Below, in pieces: positions 35,380-44,963 of a stretch of 64,000 nucleotides of DNA; the stretch's first letter is position 1; every line of letters begins with the position of its first letter. The position numbers and the translations under genes are program-made. The notes under the pieces were generated by a model. It made no database searches. It was not told the origin of the DNA and saw only the letters and a list, made by a program, of their open reading frames with translations. Source of the stretch: Selenomonas dianae (lineage in GTDB: Bacteria > Bacillota > Negativicutes > Selenomonadales > Selenomonadaceae). The DNA is taken from contig NZ_CP128650.1 of assembly GCF_030644225.1 (NCBI RefSeq), positions 1,912,001 through 1,976,000 of the forward strand, read 5' to 3'.

Positions 35380-37026
35380 TTACAGGTTGACGTGCGCCTC
35401 GTACTCGCCGAATACCTCGCGCATGACGCCGCAGATTTCGCCGAGCGTCGCATAGGTCTTGACCGCTGCGAGGATGTGCGGCATGAGGTTCTCGTTCTCG
35501 TCGCCGCACGCCGCCTTGAGGTCGGCAAGAGCCGCCTGAACAGCTGCGTTGTCGCGCTTCGCCTTCATCGCCTCGACCTTTGCCTTCTGCTTCTCGCCGA
35601 CGGATGCGTCGACGCGGAGCAGGTTCTTCGGTGCTTCTTCCTCCACCTGGAACTTGTTGACACCGACGATGACGCGGGCACCGGACTCGACGTCCATCTG
35701 CCACTTGTAGGCGCTGTCCTGAATTTCCTTCTGGATGTAGCCCTTCTCGATCGCCGCAACCGCGCCGCCGAGATCGTCGATCTTCTTGATGTACTCCCAC
35801 GCCTCTTTCTCGATGCGGTTCGTCATCGCCTCGACGTAGTACGAGCCTGCGAGCGGGTCAACGACATCGGCAAGTCCGCTCTCGTACGCAACGATCTGCT
35901 GCGTACGGAGGGCGACCATGACCGAGTCCTCCGTCGGAAGCGCAAGCGCCTCGTCGCGGGAATTCGTGTGGAGCGACTGCGTGCCGCCCATAACGGCGGC
36001 TGCCGTCTGGAGCGCGACGCGGACGATGTTGTTGTTCGGCTGCTGTGCGGTGAGCATCGAGCCTGCCGTCTGCGTGTGGACGCGGAGCATCATGGACTTC
36101 GGCTTTTCCGCCTTGAAGCGTTCCTTCATGACCTTCGCCCAGATGCGGCGGGATGCACGGAACTTCGCGACCTCCTCAAGCACGTTGTTGTGTGCGTTCC
36201 AGAAGAAGGAGAGCCGTCCTGCGAACGCATCGACGCTGAGTCCTGCCTTGATGGCAGCCTCGACGTAGGCGATGCCGTCCGCGATGGTGAATGCAATTTC
36301 CTGCGATGCCGTGGAGCCGGCCTCGCGGATGTGGTAGCCCGAGATGGAGATGGTGTTCCAGTTCGGGACGTTCTTGGAGCAATATTCAAAAATGTTCGTG
36401 ATGAGGCGCATGGACGGGCGCGGCGGGAAGATGTACGTGCCGCGTGCCGCATACTCCTTCAGAATGTCGTTCTGGATCGTGCCCTTGAGCTTGTCTGCCG
36501 ACACGCCCTGCTTCTCCGCCACGGCGATGTACATCGCGAGGAGGACGGACGCGGGCGCGTTGATCGTCATGGACGTGGAGACCTTGCCGAGGTCGATCTG
36601 GTCAAAGAGGATTTCCATGTCGGCGAGCGAGTCGATCGCAACGCCGACCTTGCCGACCTCGCCCTCGGAGATGGCATCCGTGGAGTCGTAGCCGATCTGC
36701 GTCGGGAGGTCAAATGCACACGAAAGTCCCGTTGCGCCGCTCTCGATGAGGTAACGGTAACGCTTGTTGGACTCCTCCGCCGTGGAGAATCCTGCGTACA
36801 TACGCATCGTCCAGAAGCGTCCGCGGTACATCGTCGGCTGAACGCCGCGGGTATAGGGGTAGACACCGGGGAAGCCGATGTCCTCCGCATAGTCCGTCTC
36901 CGCAATATCGAGCGGCGTATAGAGCCCCTGCTCGGGGATGTGGGGACGTGCGGGGAACTTCGCCGTTGCCTTTTCTACGGCGGCATTGTACTTGTCAAGC
37001 TCCGCCTGGATCTTTTCATTGCTCAT
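35380..37026 (-). CDS. Methylmalonyl-CoA mutase, catalytic (TIM-barrel) subunit
   Basis: 548 residues, the substrate-binding barrel without the cobalamin domain. Family segments include [47 protein letters not shown] and [12 protein letters not shown]. It rearranges succinyl-CoA to (R)-methylmalonyl-CoA with the small subunit. Related isobutyryl- or ethylmalonyl-CoA mutases share this fold, but the operon (epimerase, MeaB, decarboxylase, CoA-transferase) makes methylmalonyl-CoA the clear choice. Confidence 0.94.
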   Translation of the reverse strand: MSNEKIQAELDKYNAAVEKATAKFPARPHIPEQGLYTPLDIAETDYAEDIGFPGVYPYTRGVQPTMYRGRFWTMRMYAGFSTAEESNKRYRYLIESGATGLSCAFDLPTQIGYDSTDAISEGEVGKVGVAIDSLADMEILFDQIDLGKVSTSMTINAPASVLLAMYIAVAEKQGVSADKLKGTIQNDILKEYAARGTYIFPPRPSMRLITNIFEYCSKNVPNWNTISISGYHIREAGSTASQEIAFTIADGIAYVEAAIKAGLSVDAFAGRLSFFWNAHNNVLEEVAKFRASRRIWAKVMKERFKAEKPKSMMLRVHTQTAGSMLTAQQPNNNIVRVALQTAAAVMGGTQSLHTNSRDEALALPTEDSVMVALRTQQIVAYESGLADVVDPLAGSYYVEAMTNRIEKEAWEYIKKIDDLGGAVAAIEKGYIQKEIQDSAYKWQMDVESGARVIVGVNKFQVEEEAPKNLLRVDASVGEKQKAKVEAMKAKRDNAAVQAALADLKAACGDENENLMPHILAAVKTYATLGEICGVMREVFGEYEAHVNL

Positions 37027-37072
37027 GAATGTATTCTCCTTTACCTTTACAGTTCTTTGTGTTGGGTTATAT

Positions 37073-37093
37073 AAAGGGCTTTGTGCCCTCTTT
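37073..37093 (-). other. Weak hairpin between the CoA-transferase and mutase genes
   Basis: GGGC/GCCC stem extended by A-T pairs with a bulge. In the minus direction it is followed by TTTATAT, so it may be a partial attenuator. Confidence 0.35.
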
Positions 37094-37101
37094 CTATCGG
37101 G

Positions 37102-38598
37102 TTATTTCTGCATCGACCCCGTCGCGAGGAAGCGCTGATGGAAGGAAAGCGCCTCGTCGAGAAGGTGCGGCGTCTGTGCGCCCTTTGTCGCTGCAAGTGC
37201 ACGCTCGTAGTAGTCGAGCAGGATCGGACGATAGTCCGGATGTGCGCAGTTGTTGATGATCTCAAGCGCACGCTCACGCGGACACTTGCCGCGCAAATCC
37301 GCAACGCCCTGCTCCGTGATGACGATGTCGACATCGTGTGCGCCGTGGTCGACGTGCGAGCAGAACGGAACGATGGACGAGATCTTGCCGCCCTTTGCCT
37401 CGGACTGCGTGTAGAAAATGGTGAGGTAGGCATTGCGTGCGAAGTCGCCGCTGCCGCCGATGCCGTTCATCATCTTCGTGCCCGTGACGTGCGTGGAGTT
37501 GACGTTGCCGTATATATCGACCTCGATCGCCGTGTTCATCGCGATGACACCGAGACGGCGGACAACCTCGGGGTTGTTCGAGATCTCCTGCGGACGGAGC
37601 ATCATGATCTTCTTGTACTTGTCGATGTCCTTGTAGAAGCGCTGGAGGCCTTCGGGCGAGGGCGAGAACGCCGTGCCGGACGCGAATTTCAGCTTACCTG
37701 CATCGGCGAGGTCGAACATACCGTCCTGAATGACCTCGGTATAGACCTCAAGATCCGTGAAGTCGGAACTGACAAAGCCCGCGATGACCGCGTTCGCCAC
37801 GTTTCCGACACCCGACTGGAGCGGGAGAAGCCCCTTCGGCATACGCCCCTCGGCGATCTCCTTCTTGAGGAGCTCTACCGTGAACGCGCCCATCTTGCGT
37901 GCAATGTCGTCCACCGGGGCGAGTGCGCGCGTCTTGTCCGTGATGTCACAGGGGACGATGTACTTGATCTTGTCCAGCGGGCACGGCATGAACGTCGTAC
38001 CGATGCGGTCGCCCGCCTTCGTGATGGGGATCGGCAGACGGTTCGGAGGATCGAGGGGGATGTAGATGTCATGCATACCGACGAGCTCCATCGGCTGGCT
38101 CGTGTTCACCTCGACGATGACCACGTCAGCGCTCTGGATGTACGACGGCGTATTGCCGACCGAAGTCGAGGGGATGATGCCCTCCTCCGTGATCGCGACC
38201 GCCTCGACAAGAGCGACATCGATCTTTCCGAGGAAGCCCTCGCGCGACTGCTGCGCGACCTCGGAGAGGTGCATATCAATGTAGTTCACAAGACCCGAGT
38301 TGATCGCACTTCTGAGGGGTGAATTTGTCTGATACGGCAGCCGCTGCTTGATGCCGCCCGCCTCCGCGAGTGCGCCGTCCAGCTCGGGTCCCGTCGATGC
38401 CCCCGTCCAGATATTGACCTTGAACGGATTCTTCTTCATGCGCTCGGCAATGGCGAGCGTAACTGCCTTCGGATAACCGGAAGGCGTAAACCCGCTCGCA
38501 CCGATGGTCATGCCGTCGGCAAAGTACTCTGCCGCCGTTTCTGCACTGACGACCCTGTCCGCCAAGGATTTAGGTATGCGATCGGAAATATCGATCAT
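37102..38598 (-). CDS. Propionyl-CoA:succinate CoA-transferase (acetyl-CoA hydrolase family)
   Basis: 498 residues, class I CoA-transferase of the Cat1/ScpC/acetyl-CoA hydrolase group. Family segments are GASGFTPSGYPKAV near the start, VGNTPSYIQSADVVIVEVN, the LQSGVGNVANAV loop and HVDHGAHDVDIVITEQGVADLRG. It is first in the methylmalonyl operon, so it probably recycles CoA from propionyl-CoA to succinate, closing the succinate-to-propionate cycle. An acetyl-CoA:succinate specificity cannot be excluded from sequence. It has an own promoter region, with a TATAAT at 38743-38738 but no good -35. Confidence 0.9.
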   Translation of the reverse strand: MIDISDRIPKSLADRVVSAETAAEYFADGMTIGASGFTPSGYPKAVTLAIAERMKKNPFKVNIWTGASTGPELDGALAEAGGIKQRLPYQTNSPLRSAINSGLVNYIDMHLSEVAQQSREGFLGKIDVALVEAVAITEEGIIPSTSVGNTPSYIQSADVVIVEVNTSQPMELVGMHDIYIPLDPPNRLPIPITKAGDRIGTTFMPCPLDKIKYIVPCDITDKTRALAPVDDIARKMGAFTVELLKKEIAEGRMPKGLLPLQSGVGNVANAVIAGFVSSDFTDLEVYTEVIQDGMFDLADAGKLKFASGTAFSPSPEGLQRFYKDIDKYKKIMMLRPQEISNNPEVVRRLGVIAMNTAIEVDIYGNVNSTHVTGTKMMNGIGGSGDFARNAYLTIFYTQSEAKGGKISSIVPFCSHVDHGAHDVDIVITEQGVADLRGKCPRERALEIINNCAHPDYRPILLDYYERALAATKGAQTPHLLDEALSFHQRFLATGSMQK

Positions 38599-38773
38599 AG
38601 AAAAACCTCCCTTTGATGCTCATCCGACCGATGCACCAAGCGCCCTTGCAGCACTTCAGAACTCGTATTTCGTCGCGCCCACTATTCATGGTAGGAATGT
38701 TCTAAATAACTACAAGTTATCGTAGGTGCATAAGTCAATTATATCTTTCCATAGGATAGCACGAAAAAAAAAC

Positions 38774-38796
38774 GCCGTCAAGATTACATTGACGGC
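38774..38796 (-). terminator. Terminator of rex
   Basis: 8-bp stem GCCGTCAA/TTGACGGC (38774-38781 with 38789-38796), then nine or more Ts in the minus direction. Confidence 0.85.
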
Positions 38797-38833
38797 ATTT
38801 TCTGTGATTTGTGAAAAAAGGGGCAAATGAGTT

Positions 38834-39505
38834 TCAATCACGCGAATTTTTGTCCGACAACTCCGTTTCCTCGGGCACTGCGTGTGAGAGATAATACGAG
38901 AGCGAACTGAGCCCGACGGACAGATCCTCGCTGACAAACGGGATGTTCGGCGGCACCCGGAGTTTCACGGGCGCAAAGTTCCAAATCCCACGAATGCCTG
39001 CCGCGACGAGCTTGTCGGCAACGCTCTGTGCCGCTGCGGCGGGCACGGCGATCACACCGATGCGGATGTCGCGCTCGGCAATGATCTCCGCAAGGTAGGC
39101 GATGTCCTCCACGCGCCGTTCTCCGACGCGCGTACCGATAACGATCGGATTTGCATCGAGGATGGCGGCAAGCCGGAAGCCGAGACGTGTGATTCCCTGA
39201 TAGTTTGCAAGGGCGGCACCCAGATGTCCCATGCCGATAATCGCGACATTCCAATGGTGATCAAGACCGAGTATCGTTCCTATGCTTTCCTTGAGTTCGG
39301 CGACATAGTAGCCCACGCCCTTCTTTCCGAACTGCCCGAAAAACGCCAAGTCCTTCCGAATCTGTTCGGGGTTGATGGCAAGGCGGCGGCCGAGCTCCTC
39401 CGAGGAGGCGATCTCCACGCCCTCGTCCGTCAGCTGGCGCAGACAGCGATAGTAGCGCGGCAGACGATCCACGGTCGCCTTCGATATCAATAGATGTTCC
39501 TGCAT
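38834..39505 (-). CDS. rex: Redox-sensing transcriptional repressor Rex
   Basis: 223 residues. The N-terminal winged helix (about 8-85) has RLPRYYRCLRQL and the recognition part NPEQIRKDLAFFGQFG. The NAD(H)-binding Rossmann domain has IIGMGHLGAALANY, and a C-terminal swapped helix follows. Rex senses NADH/NAD+ and represses fermentation genes when NAD+ is high. The ATG at 39505 lies 2 bp after the ligase stop, with AAGGAAGG upstream. Its 3' end faces the propionate operon; no full Rex operator (TTGTGAA...TTCACAA) was found there, only a half site near 38813. Confidence 0.93.
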   Translation of the reverse strand: MQEHLLISKATVDRLPRYYRCLRQLTDEGVEIASSEELGRRLAINPEQIRKDLAFFGQFGKKGVGYYVAELKESIGTILGLDHHWNVAIIGMGHLGAALANYQGITRLGFRLAAILDANPIVIGTRVGERRVEDIAYLAEIIAERDIRIGVIAVPAAAAQSVADKLVAAGIRGIWNFAPVKLRVPPNIPFVSEDLSVGLSSLSYYLSHAVPEETELSDKNSRD

Positions 39506-39507
39506 GG

Positions 39508-40851
39508 TCAGCCTTCCTTCGTCTCCCGCGCAATCGTGTGCAGTGCCGCCGTCATGGCGGCGAGCATCCAAAGCAGCATGGAGGACGGTATGTTAAAGAG
39601 CAGATGATCCGTGATGCCGTTGAGCGCAACGGAAAGAAATGCGAGTCCGAGCCCGGTCGAAAGCCCCTCGACGAAGCGCCGTCTGCGCCAGCGTGCAAGT
39701 GCCGTACGCACATCGGCGACCGTGCGCCACTCGTGTTCGTGTGCGGCGAGCACCGCCTCCCACGGGGGTACGCGTTTGGGCAGCCGAAAGGCAAGCACGA
39801 GCGAACCGAAGAAGAACCAGAGGAATGAGAGAGCTCCCGGCACGCCGATCTCTGCGGCATAGTTCAGATACATATTGTGGGCGTGTACGATCTGCACAGG
39901 CGCCCCTTGCAGATAGAAATCGTACTCGGGGTAAACCATGAAGTACATCCCCCAGCCGATGCCGAGGAAGGGATGATCGAGGATCATCGCGACGGTGCTC
40001 TCCCAAAACGCGAGGCGCATCTCCGAGGAGGTGTCCACGCGCGTAAAGACGGAAAGCAGCCGGTCGGCGAGCACGGGATCGGCGAGGAGTGCGCCGCCGC
40101 CGAGCACCACAAGTCCCACGAGGATGCGCCAATCCCGCAGCGCACCGTAGCCGGCAAGCAGGACGGCGACGACAAGGCACGCCCCACGCGCATAGGTCAT
40201 GCCGAGGCACGCGAGCGCGGCGACAAGCAGAATGCCCGCGATCATGCGCCATGTGCGCGAGAGCACAGGCAAAAGCCCCACCGCAGCGCAGATGACAATA
40301 TCGAGGTATCCCGCGAGGATGTTCGGATTCTCCCACGTCGAAAAGACGCGTTTCGAGAGTTCGGGAAACGCCTCTCCGTCCACCCACTTCATCGCCCCGA
40401 TGTCGATGCCGAAAATGAACTGATAGAATCCATAGAGGATAACGAGCCCCGCCGACAGCGCCATCGCAAGCACAACGCGCTGACATTCGCGCGGCGTACG
40501 CAGGGTCTGCCCGACGAGCAGATAGGTCAGCGCATAGATGGGTACGAGATGATAGAAGTTATAGAAACTGAACGCCCGATCCTGCGCAACGGCAACCGAC
40601 AGAAGTCCGATGATGACAAAGAGCAGTGCCGGCGCATCGTACGGCAGACGGCGCAGATGAAACCCCCGATCCATTCGCAGACGCAGGAGCATCGCTCCGC
40701 AGCCGAGGAGCAGCACTGCCATTGCCGCAAGGGGACTGAGCGGAATCAAAAACGCCTCGGCAATGACGGCGTACATCATCACGCGCGCCATGCGCCCCGC
40801 TCGGCGGCGGCGGCGCAGAACACGCCGCCGCTCCTGAAATTCTTCACCCAC
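39508..40851 (-). CDS. O-antigen ligase / Wzy-type polymerase (Wzy_C family)
   Basis: 447 residues with about 10-11 membrane helices and a large periplasmic loop. WaaL/Wzy landmarks are TYARGACLV and the loop motif HNMYLNYAAEIGVPG, containing the conserved His, and a following Glu-x-Gly. It joins or polymerises surface glycan on the periplasmic face. The GTG at 40851 is chosen because GGGAGGTGA, made partly from the folC stop region, lies just before it; earlier starts overlap folC heavily. The gene is embedded in the valS-folC-rex transcript, 4.1 kb from the glycan operon. Confidence 0.82.
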   Translation of the reverse strand: MGEEFQERRRVLRRRRRAGRMARVMMYAVIAEAFLIPLSPLAAMAVLLLGCGAMLLRLRMDRGFHLRRLPYDAPALLFVIIGLLSVAVAQDRAFSFYNFYHLVPIYALTYLLVGQTLRTPRECQRVVLAMALSAGLVILYGFYQFIFGIDIGAMKWVDGEAFPELSKRVFSTWENPNILAGYLDIVICAAVGLLPVLSRTWRMIAGILLVAALACLGMTYARGACLVVAVLLAGYGALRDWRILVGLVVLGGGALLADPVLADRLLSVFTRVDTSSEMRLAFWESTVAMILDHPFLGIGWGMYFMVYPEYDFYLQGAPVQIVHAHNMYLNYAAEIGVPGALSFLWFFFGSLVLAFRLPKRVPPWEAVLAAHEHEWRTVADVRTALARWRRRRFVEGLSTGLGLAFLSVALNGITDHLLFNIPSSMLLWMLAAMTAALHTIARETKEG

Positions 40852-40855
40852 GCCG

Positions 40856-42157
40856 TCACCTCCCCGCCAAGAGAAGCGCACGGATGCCGCCCACCAGATA
40901 GAGCGACCCCGCAGCGACAAGGAGGGCATGGCTGCGCTGCGCCCGGTGCTCCGCCTCGGCGAGTGCCGTCTGCGGGTCGGCACAGGCACAGGTGTCCGCG
41001 TCAAGCCCCGCTGCGGCCGCCGCCACAACATCCGCCGCCGCCGCACGTGCGGAGTTCGGACGCACGGTGACGACCGTATCGCCGGGGCGCAGAAGTGCGG
41101 TGAGCATCGCGTCGATGTCCTTGTCCTTCAGAATGCCGAGCAAAAAGACGCGCGGCAGTTCGGGGAAATACGCGTCGAGCCCCGCACGCAGGGCACACAT
41201 TCCCGCAGGGTTGTGCGCCCCGTCGATGACGACGGGCAAATTCTCCCGCGTGAGGATTTCAAACCGTGCGGGATGGCGCACCGTGCGCAGTGCCGTGCGA
41301 ATGGCTTTGTCCGTAACACGCGCGTCCTCGCGCTCAAGGAGCTTTGCCGCCATGATGACGAGCGCGGCGTTCTCCGCCTGACACGTTCCCGCAAGTGCGA
41401 GGTCAAACGGCTCCGGTTCGCGGCAGACGACGGAGTGGAACGCGACGCGCTGCCCGCCCTCCTTCGGAAAGAACAGCTGCGCCGAGAAATCCTCACCGCA
41501 GACAAAGACATCCGCGCCGAGCTCCTCCGCCCGCCGCTCGATGATCGTCAGCGGCTCGCCCGTCGCCGCCGTAATGACAGGCACCCCCTCCTTGATGATG
41601 CCCGCCTTGTGCGCGGCGATGCCCGCCAGTGTCCCGCCGCAGCGATCGGCGTGCTCCATCGTCACATTGGTGATGATCGTAAGCATCGGCTCAACGACAT
41701 TCGTCGAGTCCAGAAGCCCGCCAAGCCCCGTCTCAATCACGGCGGCCTCGACCTGCTCCTCTGCAAAGTAGAGAAAGGCAAGCGCCGTCAGCGCCTCGAA
41801 CTGCGTCGGGTGCTCACACCCCGCCGCAACCATCTCATCGGCAGCCGTGCGCACGCGCGTGAGGAGTTCTGCAAACCGCTCCTCGGAAATATCGTGACCG
41901 TCCACACTCATGCGCTCCGTATAGGAGATGAGGTGCGGCGAGAGATAGCGTCCGCTGCGGATCTCCGAGGCACGCAGCACCGCATCCAACATCTGCGTGA
42001 CCGAGCCTTTCCCGTTCGTCCCTGTGATGTGGATGGTCGCATAGCACCGCTCGGGATTGCCCAGACGCGCGCACAGTTCTTCGATGCGTGCCAGCCCCGG
42101 ACGAATGCCGAACGTATTCAGTTCATCGAGATAGAGAAGTGCCTCCGCATAGTTCAT
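40856..42157 (-). CDS. folC: Folylpolyglutamate / dihydrofolate synthase
   Basis: 433 residues, Mur-ligase fold. The P-loop GTNGKGSV is at about 46-53, with SPHLISYTERM, HPTQFEALTALAF and the C-terminal-domain DGAHNPAGM. It adds glutamate to folates. The start is 9 bp after valS. In Negativicutes valS-folC is a common pair. The enzyme complements the folate one-carbon genes fhs-folD found at 58-60 kb. Confidence 0.94.
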   Translation of the reverse strand: MNYAEALLYLDELNTFGIRPGLARIEELCARLGNPERCYATIHITGTNGKGSVTQMLDAVLRASEIRSGRYLSPHLISYTERMSVDGHDISEERFAELLTRVRTAADEMVAAGCEHPTQFEALTALAFLYFAEEQVEAAVIETGLGGLLDSTNVVEPMLTIITNVTMEHADRCGGTLAGIAAHKAGIIKEGVPVITAATGEPLTIIERRAEELGADVFVCGEDFSAQLFFPKEGGQRVAFHSVVCREPEPFDLALAGTCQAENAALVIMAAKLLEREDARVTDKAIRTALRTVRHPARFEILTRENLPVVIDGAHNPAGMCALRAGLDAYFPELPRVFLLGILKDKDIDAMLTALLRPGDTVVTVRPNSARAAAADVVAAAAAGLDADTCACADPQTALAEAEHRAQRSHALLVAAGSLYLVGGIRALLLAGR

Positions 42158-42166
42158 CGGAGCACC

Positions 42167-44830
42167 TCAGAGCTTCGCAAGATCCGAAAGACGCGTGCGG
42201 ATGAGCGTGACCTTCTCCTCATAGCCCGCGAGCTTTTCGCGTTCCGCCGCAACCACCGCTGCGGGAGCTTTCGATGTAAACCCTGCGTTCGAGAGTTTGC
42301 CCGTGAGGCGCACAATCTCCTTTTCGAGATTGTCCCGCTCCTTCGTGAGGCGCGCCCGCTCCTTCTCCACGTCGATGAGCCCCGCGAGCGGCAGATAGAC
42401 CGCCGCACCCGCGAGTGCCCCCGTTACCACATTCTCGGGATCGGGCGCATCCCCTGCGAGGAATGTCACCTCGGACGCGGAGGCGAGCGCGTGGAAATAG
42501 TCCTCGTGCGCCGCAAAGGTATCCGCAAGCGACGCATCACGTACGCGCAGGATCAGCGTGCTCTTTTTGCCGGGCGGCGTGCCGAGCTCCGCACGCAGGT
42601 TGCGCGTCACCTTGATAACCTCCATGATCGCAGTCATCGCCGCCTCGGCCTCCGCGTCGATTTCCGCCTCCGACGCCTCGGGCCACGGCGCACGCATAAT
42701 GCTCTCACCCTCGTGCGGGAGTTTCTGCCAGATCTCCTCGGTCAGGAACGGCATGAAGGGATGCAGAAGGCGCATCGTACGCTCCAACACCGTACGCAGG
42801 ACGTAGAGCGCCGTGTTCTTTGCGCGCACATTCTCCTTGTCGTACAGACGTGCCTTCGTCAGCTCGATGTACCAGTCGCAGAACTCGCTCCACAGGAACT
42901 CGTAGATGGCACGTCCCGCCTCACCGAGCTCGTAGTGCTCAAGGTTCGCCGTCACATCGCGTGCCGTCTGTGCCGCACGCGATAGGATCCAACGGTCGGC
43001 GAGCGTATAGTCGCTCTCCGCGGGGACAAAGGAATCGTCCGTGCCCTCAAGGTTCATCAGCATATAGCGCGACGCATTCCAAATTTTATTTGCAAAATTA
43101 CGCGCCGCCTCGACACGCTCCCAATAGAAGCGCATATCGTTGCCCGGCGTATTGCCTGTGATGAGCATGAAACGCAGGGTGTCCGCGCCGTATTTCTCGA
43201 CGACCTCCACGGGGTCGATGCCGTTGCCGAGCGACTTCGACATCTTGCGTCCCTCGCTGTCGCGCACAAGCCCGTGGATGAACACATCGCGAAACGGCAC
43301 ATCGCCGCCGAACCGCAGCCCCATCATGACCATCCGCGCGACCCAGAAGAAGATGATGTCATAGCCCGTAACAAGCGTTGCCGTCGGGTAGAAATGGCGA
43401 AGATCTTTCGTCTGCTCGGGCCAGCCCAGTGTCTCAAACGGCCAGAGCGCGGAGCTGAACCACGTATCGAGCACGTCCTCATCCTGATGGATGTGCGTGC
43501 TGCCGCAGTGCATACACGCCGTAATATCCTCGCGCGAGACAGATGTCTCGCCGCAGTCCTCACAGTGCCACGCGGGAATGCGGTGCCCCCACCAGAGCTG
43601 GCGCGAGATGCACCAGTCGCGGATATTTTCGAGCCAGTTTTCGTAGATTTTCGTAAAGCGTTCGGGGACGAAGCGGATGCGCCCGTCCTTCACCGCCGCA
43701 ATCGCGGGCTTTGCCAGATCCTCCATGCGGACAAACCACTGCTTCGATACGAGCGGCTCGATTGTCGTCTTGCAGCGCGAACAGTGCCCGACGGCGTGCT
43801 CGTGCTTCTCCGTGCGCACGAGTGCACCGATTTCCTCAAGTTCCTGCACAAGCGCCTTGCGGCACTCATAGCGGTCAAGCCCCGCATACTTTCCTGCGCC
43901 CGCGCCCATCGTGCCGTCGGCATTGATGACGACCACCTGTTCAAGATTGTGGCGCAGTCCCATCTCAAAGTCGTTCGGATCGTGCGCGGGGGTCACCTTG
44001 ACCGCGCCCGTGCCAAATGCGGGATCGACGTACGCATCTGCAAAGAGGGGAATGCGTCGCTCCACGACGGGCAGGATCAGCGTCTTGCCCACGAGATGCT
44101 TGTAGCGCTCGTCGTCGGGGTGGACGGCGACACCCGTGTCGCCGAACATCGTCTCGGGGCGCGTCGTCGCAATCTCAACGTAGTCGTCCGTACCCTCAAT
44201 CCGATAGCGGATGTGCCAGAGATGCCCCTCCTCCGTCGCGTGCTCGACCTCGATGTCCGAGATCGCCGTCGAACAGCCCGGACACCAATTCGTGATGCGC
44301 GTGCCCTGATAGATCAGCCCCTGTTCATAGAGGCTCACGAATACCTCGCGCACGGCACGCGAACAGCCCTCATCCATCGTGAACCGCGCGCGCTCCCAGT
44401 CGCAGGACGCACCGAGCATCCGCAGCTGATACATAATACGGTCGCCGTACTGCTGCTTCCAGTCCCAGACGCGTGCGAGGAACTTCTCGCGCCCGAGTGC
44501 GAAGCGGTTCGTCCCCTCCGCACGCAGACTCTCCTCCACCTTTGCCTGTGTCGCGATGCCCGCGTGGTCGCAGCCCGGAATCCAGACGACATTTTTCCCG
44601 CGCATCCGCTGATAGCGCACGAGGATGTCCTGCAGCGTTTCGTCGAGCGCATGACCCATATGGAGCTGCCCCGTCACATTCGGCGGCGGGATCACTACGC
44701 TGTACGGCTCGCGCCCCTCGTCCGCCACATCGTGAAAAAGATTGTGCTGCTCCCAGTAGTCGTACCATTTGCGTTCAAAACTCTGCGGGTCATACGTCTT
44801 TGGAATATTTGCACCGGATTCCTGACTCAT
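42167..44830 (-). CDS. valS: Valyl-tRNA synthetase
   Basis: 887 residues, class Ia synthetase. HIGH-type HMGH is at 57-60 and KMSKS occurs in the GRKMSKSLGNGIDP segment. The CP1 editing domain (MFGDTGVAVHPDDERY) and a C-terminal coiled coil (EKERARLTKERDNLEKEI) with the typical ValS tRNA arm follow. GGGAGG lies before the ATG. The leader is about 85 nt with one GC hairpin; no T-box signature (AGGGTGG...) was found. Confidence 0.97.
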   Translation of the reverse strand: MSQESGANIPKTYDPQSFERKWYDYWEQHNLFHDVADEGREPYSVVIPPPNVTGQLHMGHALDETLQDILVRYQRMRGKNVVWIPGCDHAGIATQAKVEESLRAEGTNRFALGREKFLARVWDWKQQYGDRIMYQLRMLGASCDWERARFTMDEGCSRAVREVFVSLYEQGLIYQGTRITNWCPGCSTAISDIEVEHATEEGHLWHIRYRIEGTDDYVEIATTRPETMFGDTGVAVHPDDERYKHLVGKTLILPVVERRIPLFADAYVDPAFGTGAVKVTPAHDPNDFEMGLRHNLEQVVVINADGTMGAGAGKYAGLDRYECRKALVQELEEIGALVRTEKHEHAVGHCSRCKTTIEPLVSKQWFVRMEDLAKPAIAAVKDGRIRFVPERFTKIYENWLENIRDWCISRQLWWGHRIPAWHCEDCGETSVSREDITACMHCGSTHIHQDEDVLDTWFSSALWPFETLGWPEQTKDLRHFYPTATLVTGYDIIFFWVARMVMMGLRFGGDVPFRDVFIHGLVRDSEGRKMSKSLGNGIDPVEVVEKYGADTLRFMLITGNTPGNDMRFYWERVEAARNFANKIWNASRYMLMNLEGTDDSFVPAESDYTLADRWILSRAAQTARDVTANLEHYELGEAGRAIYEFLWSEFCDWYIELTKARLYDKENVRAKNTALYVLRTVLERTMRLLHPFMPFLTEEIWQKLPHEGESIMRAPWPEASEAEIDAEAEAAMTAIMEVIKVTRNLRAELGTPPGKKSTLILRVRDASLADTFAAHEDYFHALASASEVTFLAGDAPDPENVVTGALAGAAVYLPLAGLIDVEKERARLTKERDNLEKEIVRLTGKLSNAGFTSKAPAAVVAAEREKLAGYEEKVTLIRTRLSDLAKL

Positions 44831-44852
44831 TGTCTGTTCCTCCCGAAAGAAA

Positions 44853-44879
44853 CACCCCCGTCCCGAGGGGACGAGGGCG
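44853..44879 (-). promoter_or_regulatory. Leader hairpin of valS
   Basis: GC-rich stem (CGCCCTCGTCCC with GGGACGGGGGTG) immediately before the valS ribosome site. It could act as an attenuator or protect the 5' end. It is too simple to be a T-box. Confidence 0.4.
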
Positions 44880-44920
44880 TCCGCACGTCGTCAATGCTGC
44901 TCTTATGAATTGCAACGATA

Positions 44921-44949
44921 AGATTAGCATAAAACAACTTTTTTTGCAA
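44921..44949 (-). promoter_or_regulatory. Promoter of valS-folC-ligase-rex
   Basis: Minus strand: -35 TTGCAA (44949-44944), 17-bp spacer, extended -10 TGC-TAATCT (44926-44921). No terminator for the upstream glycan operon was seen, so read-through into valS is possible. Confidence 0.55.
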
Positions 44950-44963
44950 GAATATGTCTACGA

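Noticed and set aside
38599-38833. Rex operator between rex and the CoA-transferase gene
   Set aside because: Only a half site TTGTGAA near 38813 was found, without the inverted partner.
44831-44963. T-box riboswitch upstream of valS
   Set aside because: The leader is only about 85 nt and the T-box sequence is absent; only one GC hairpin is present.
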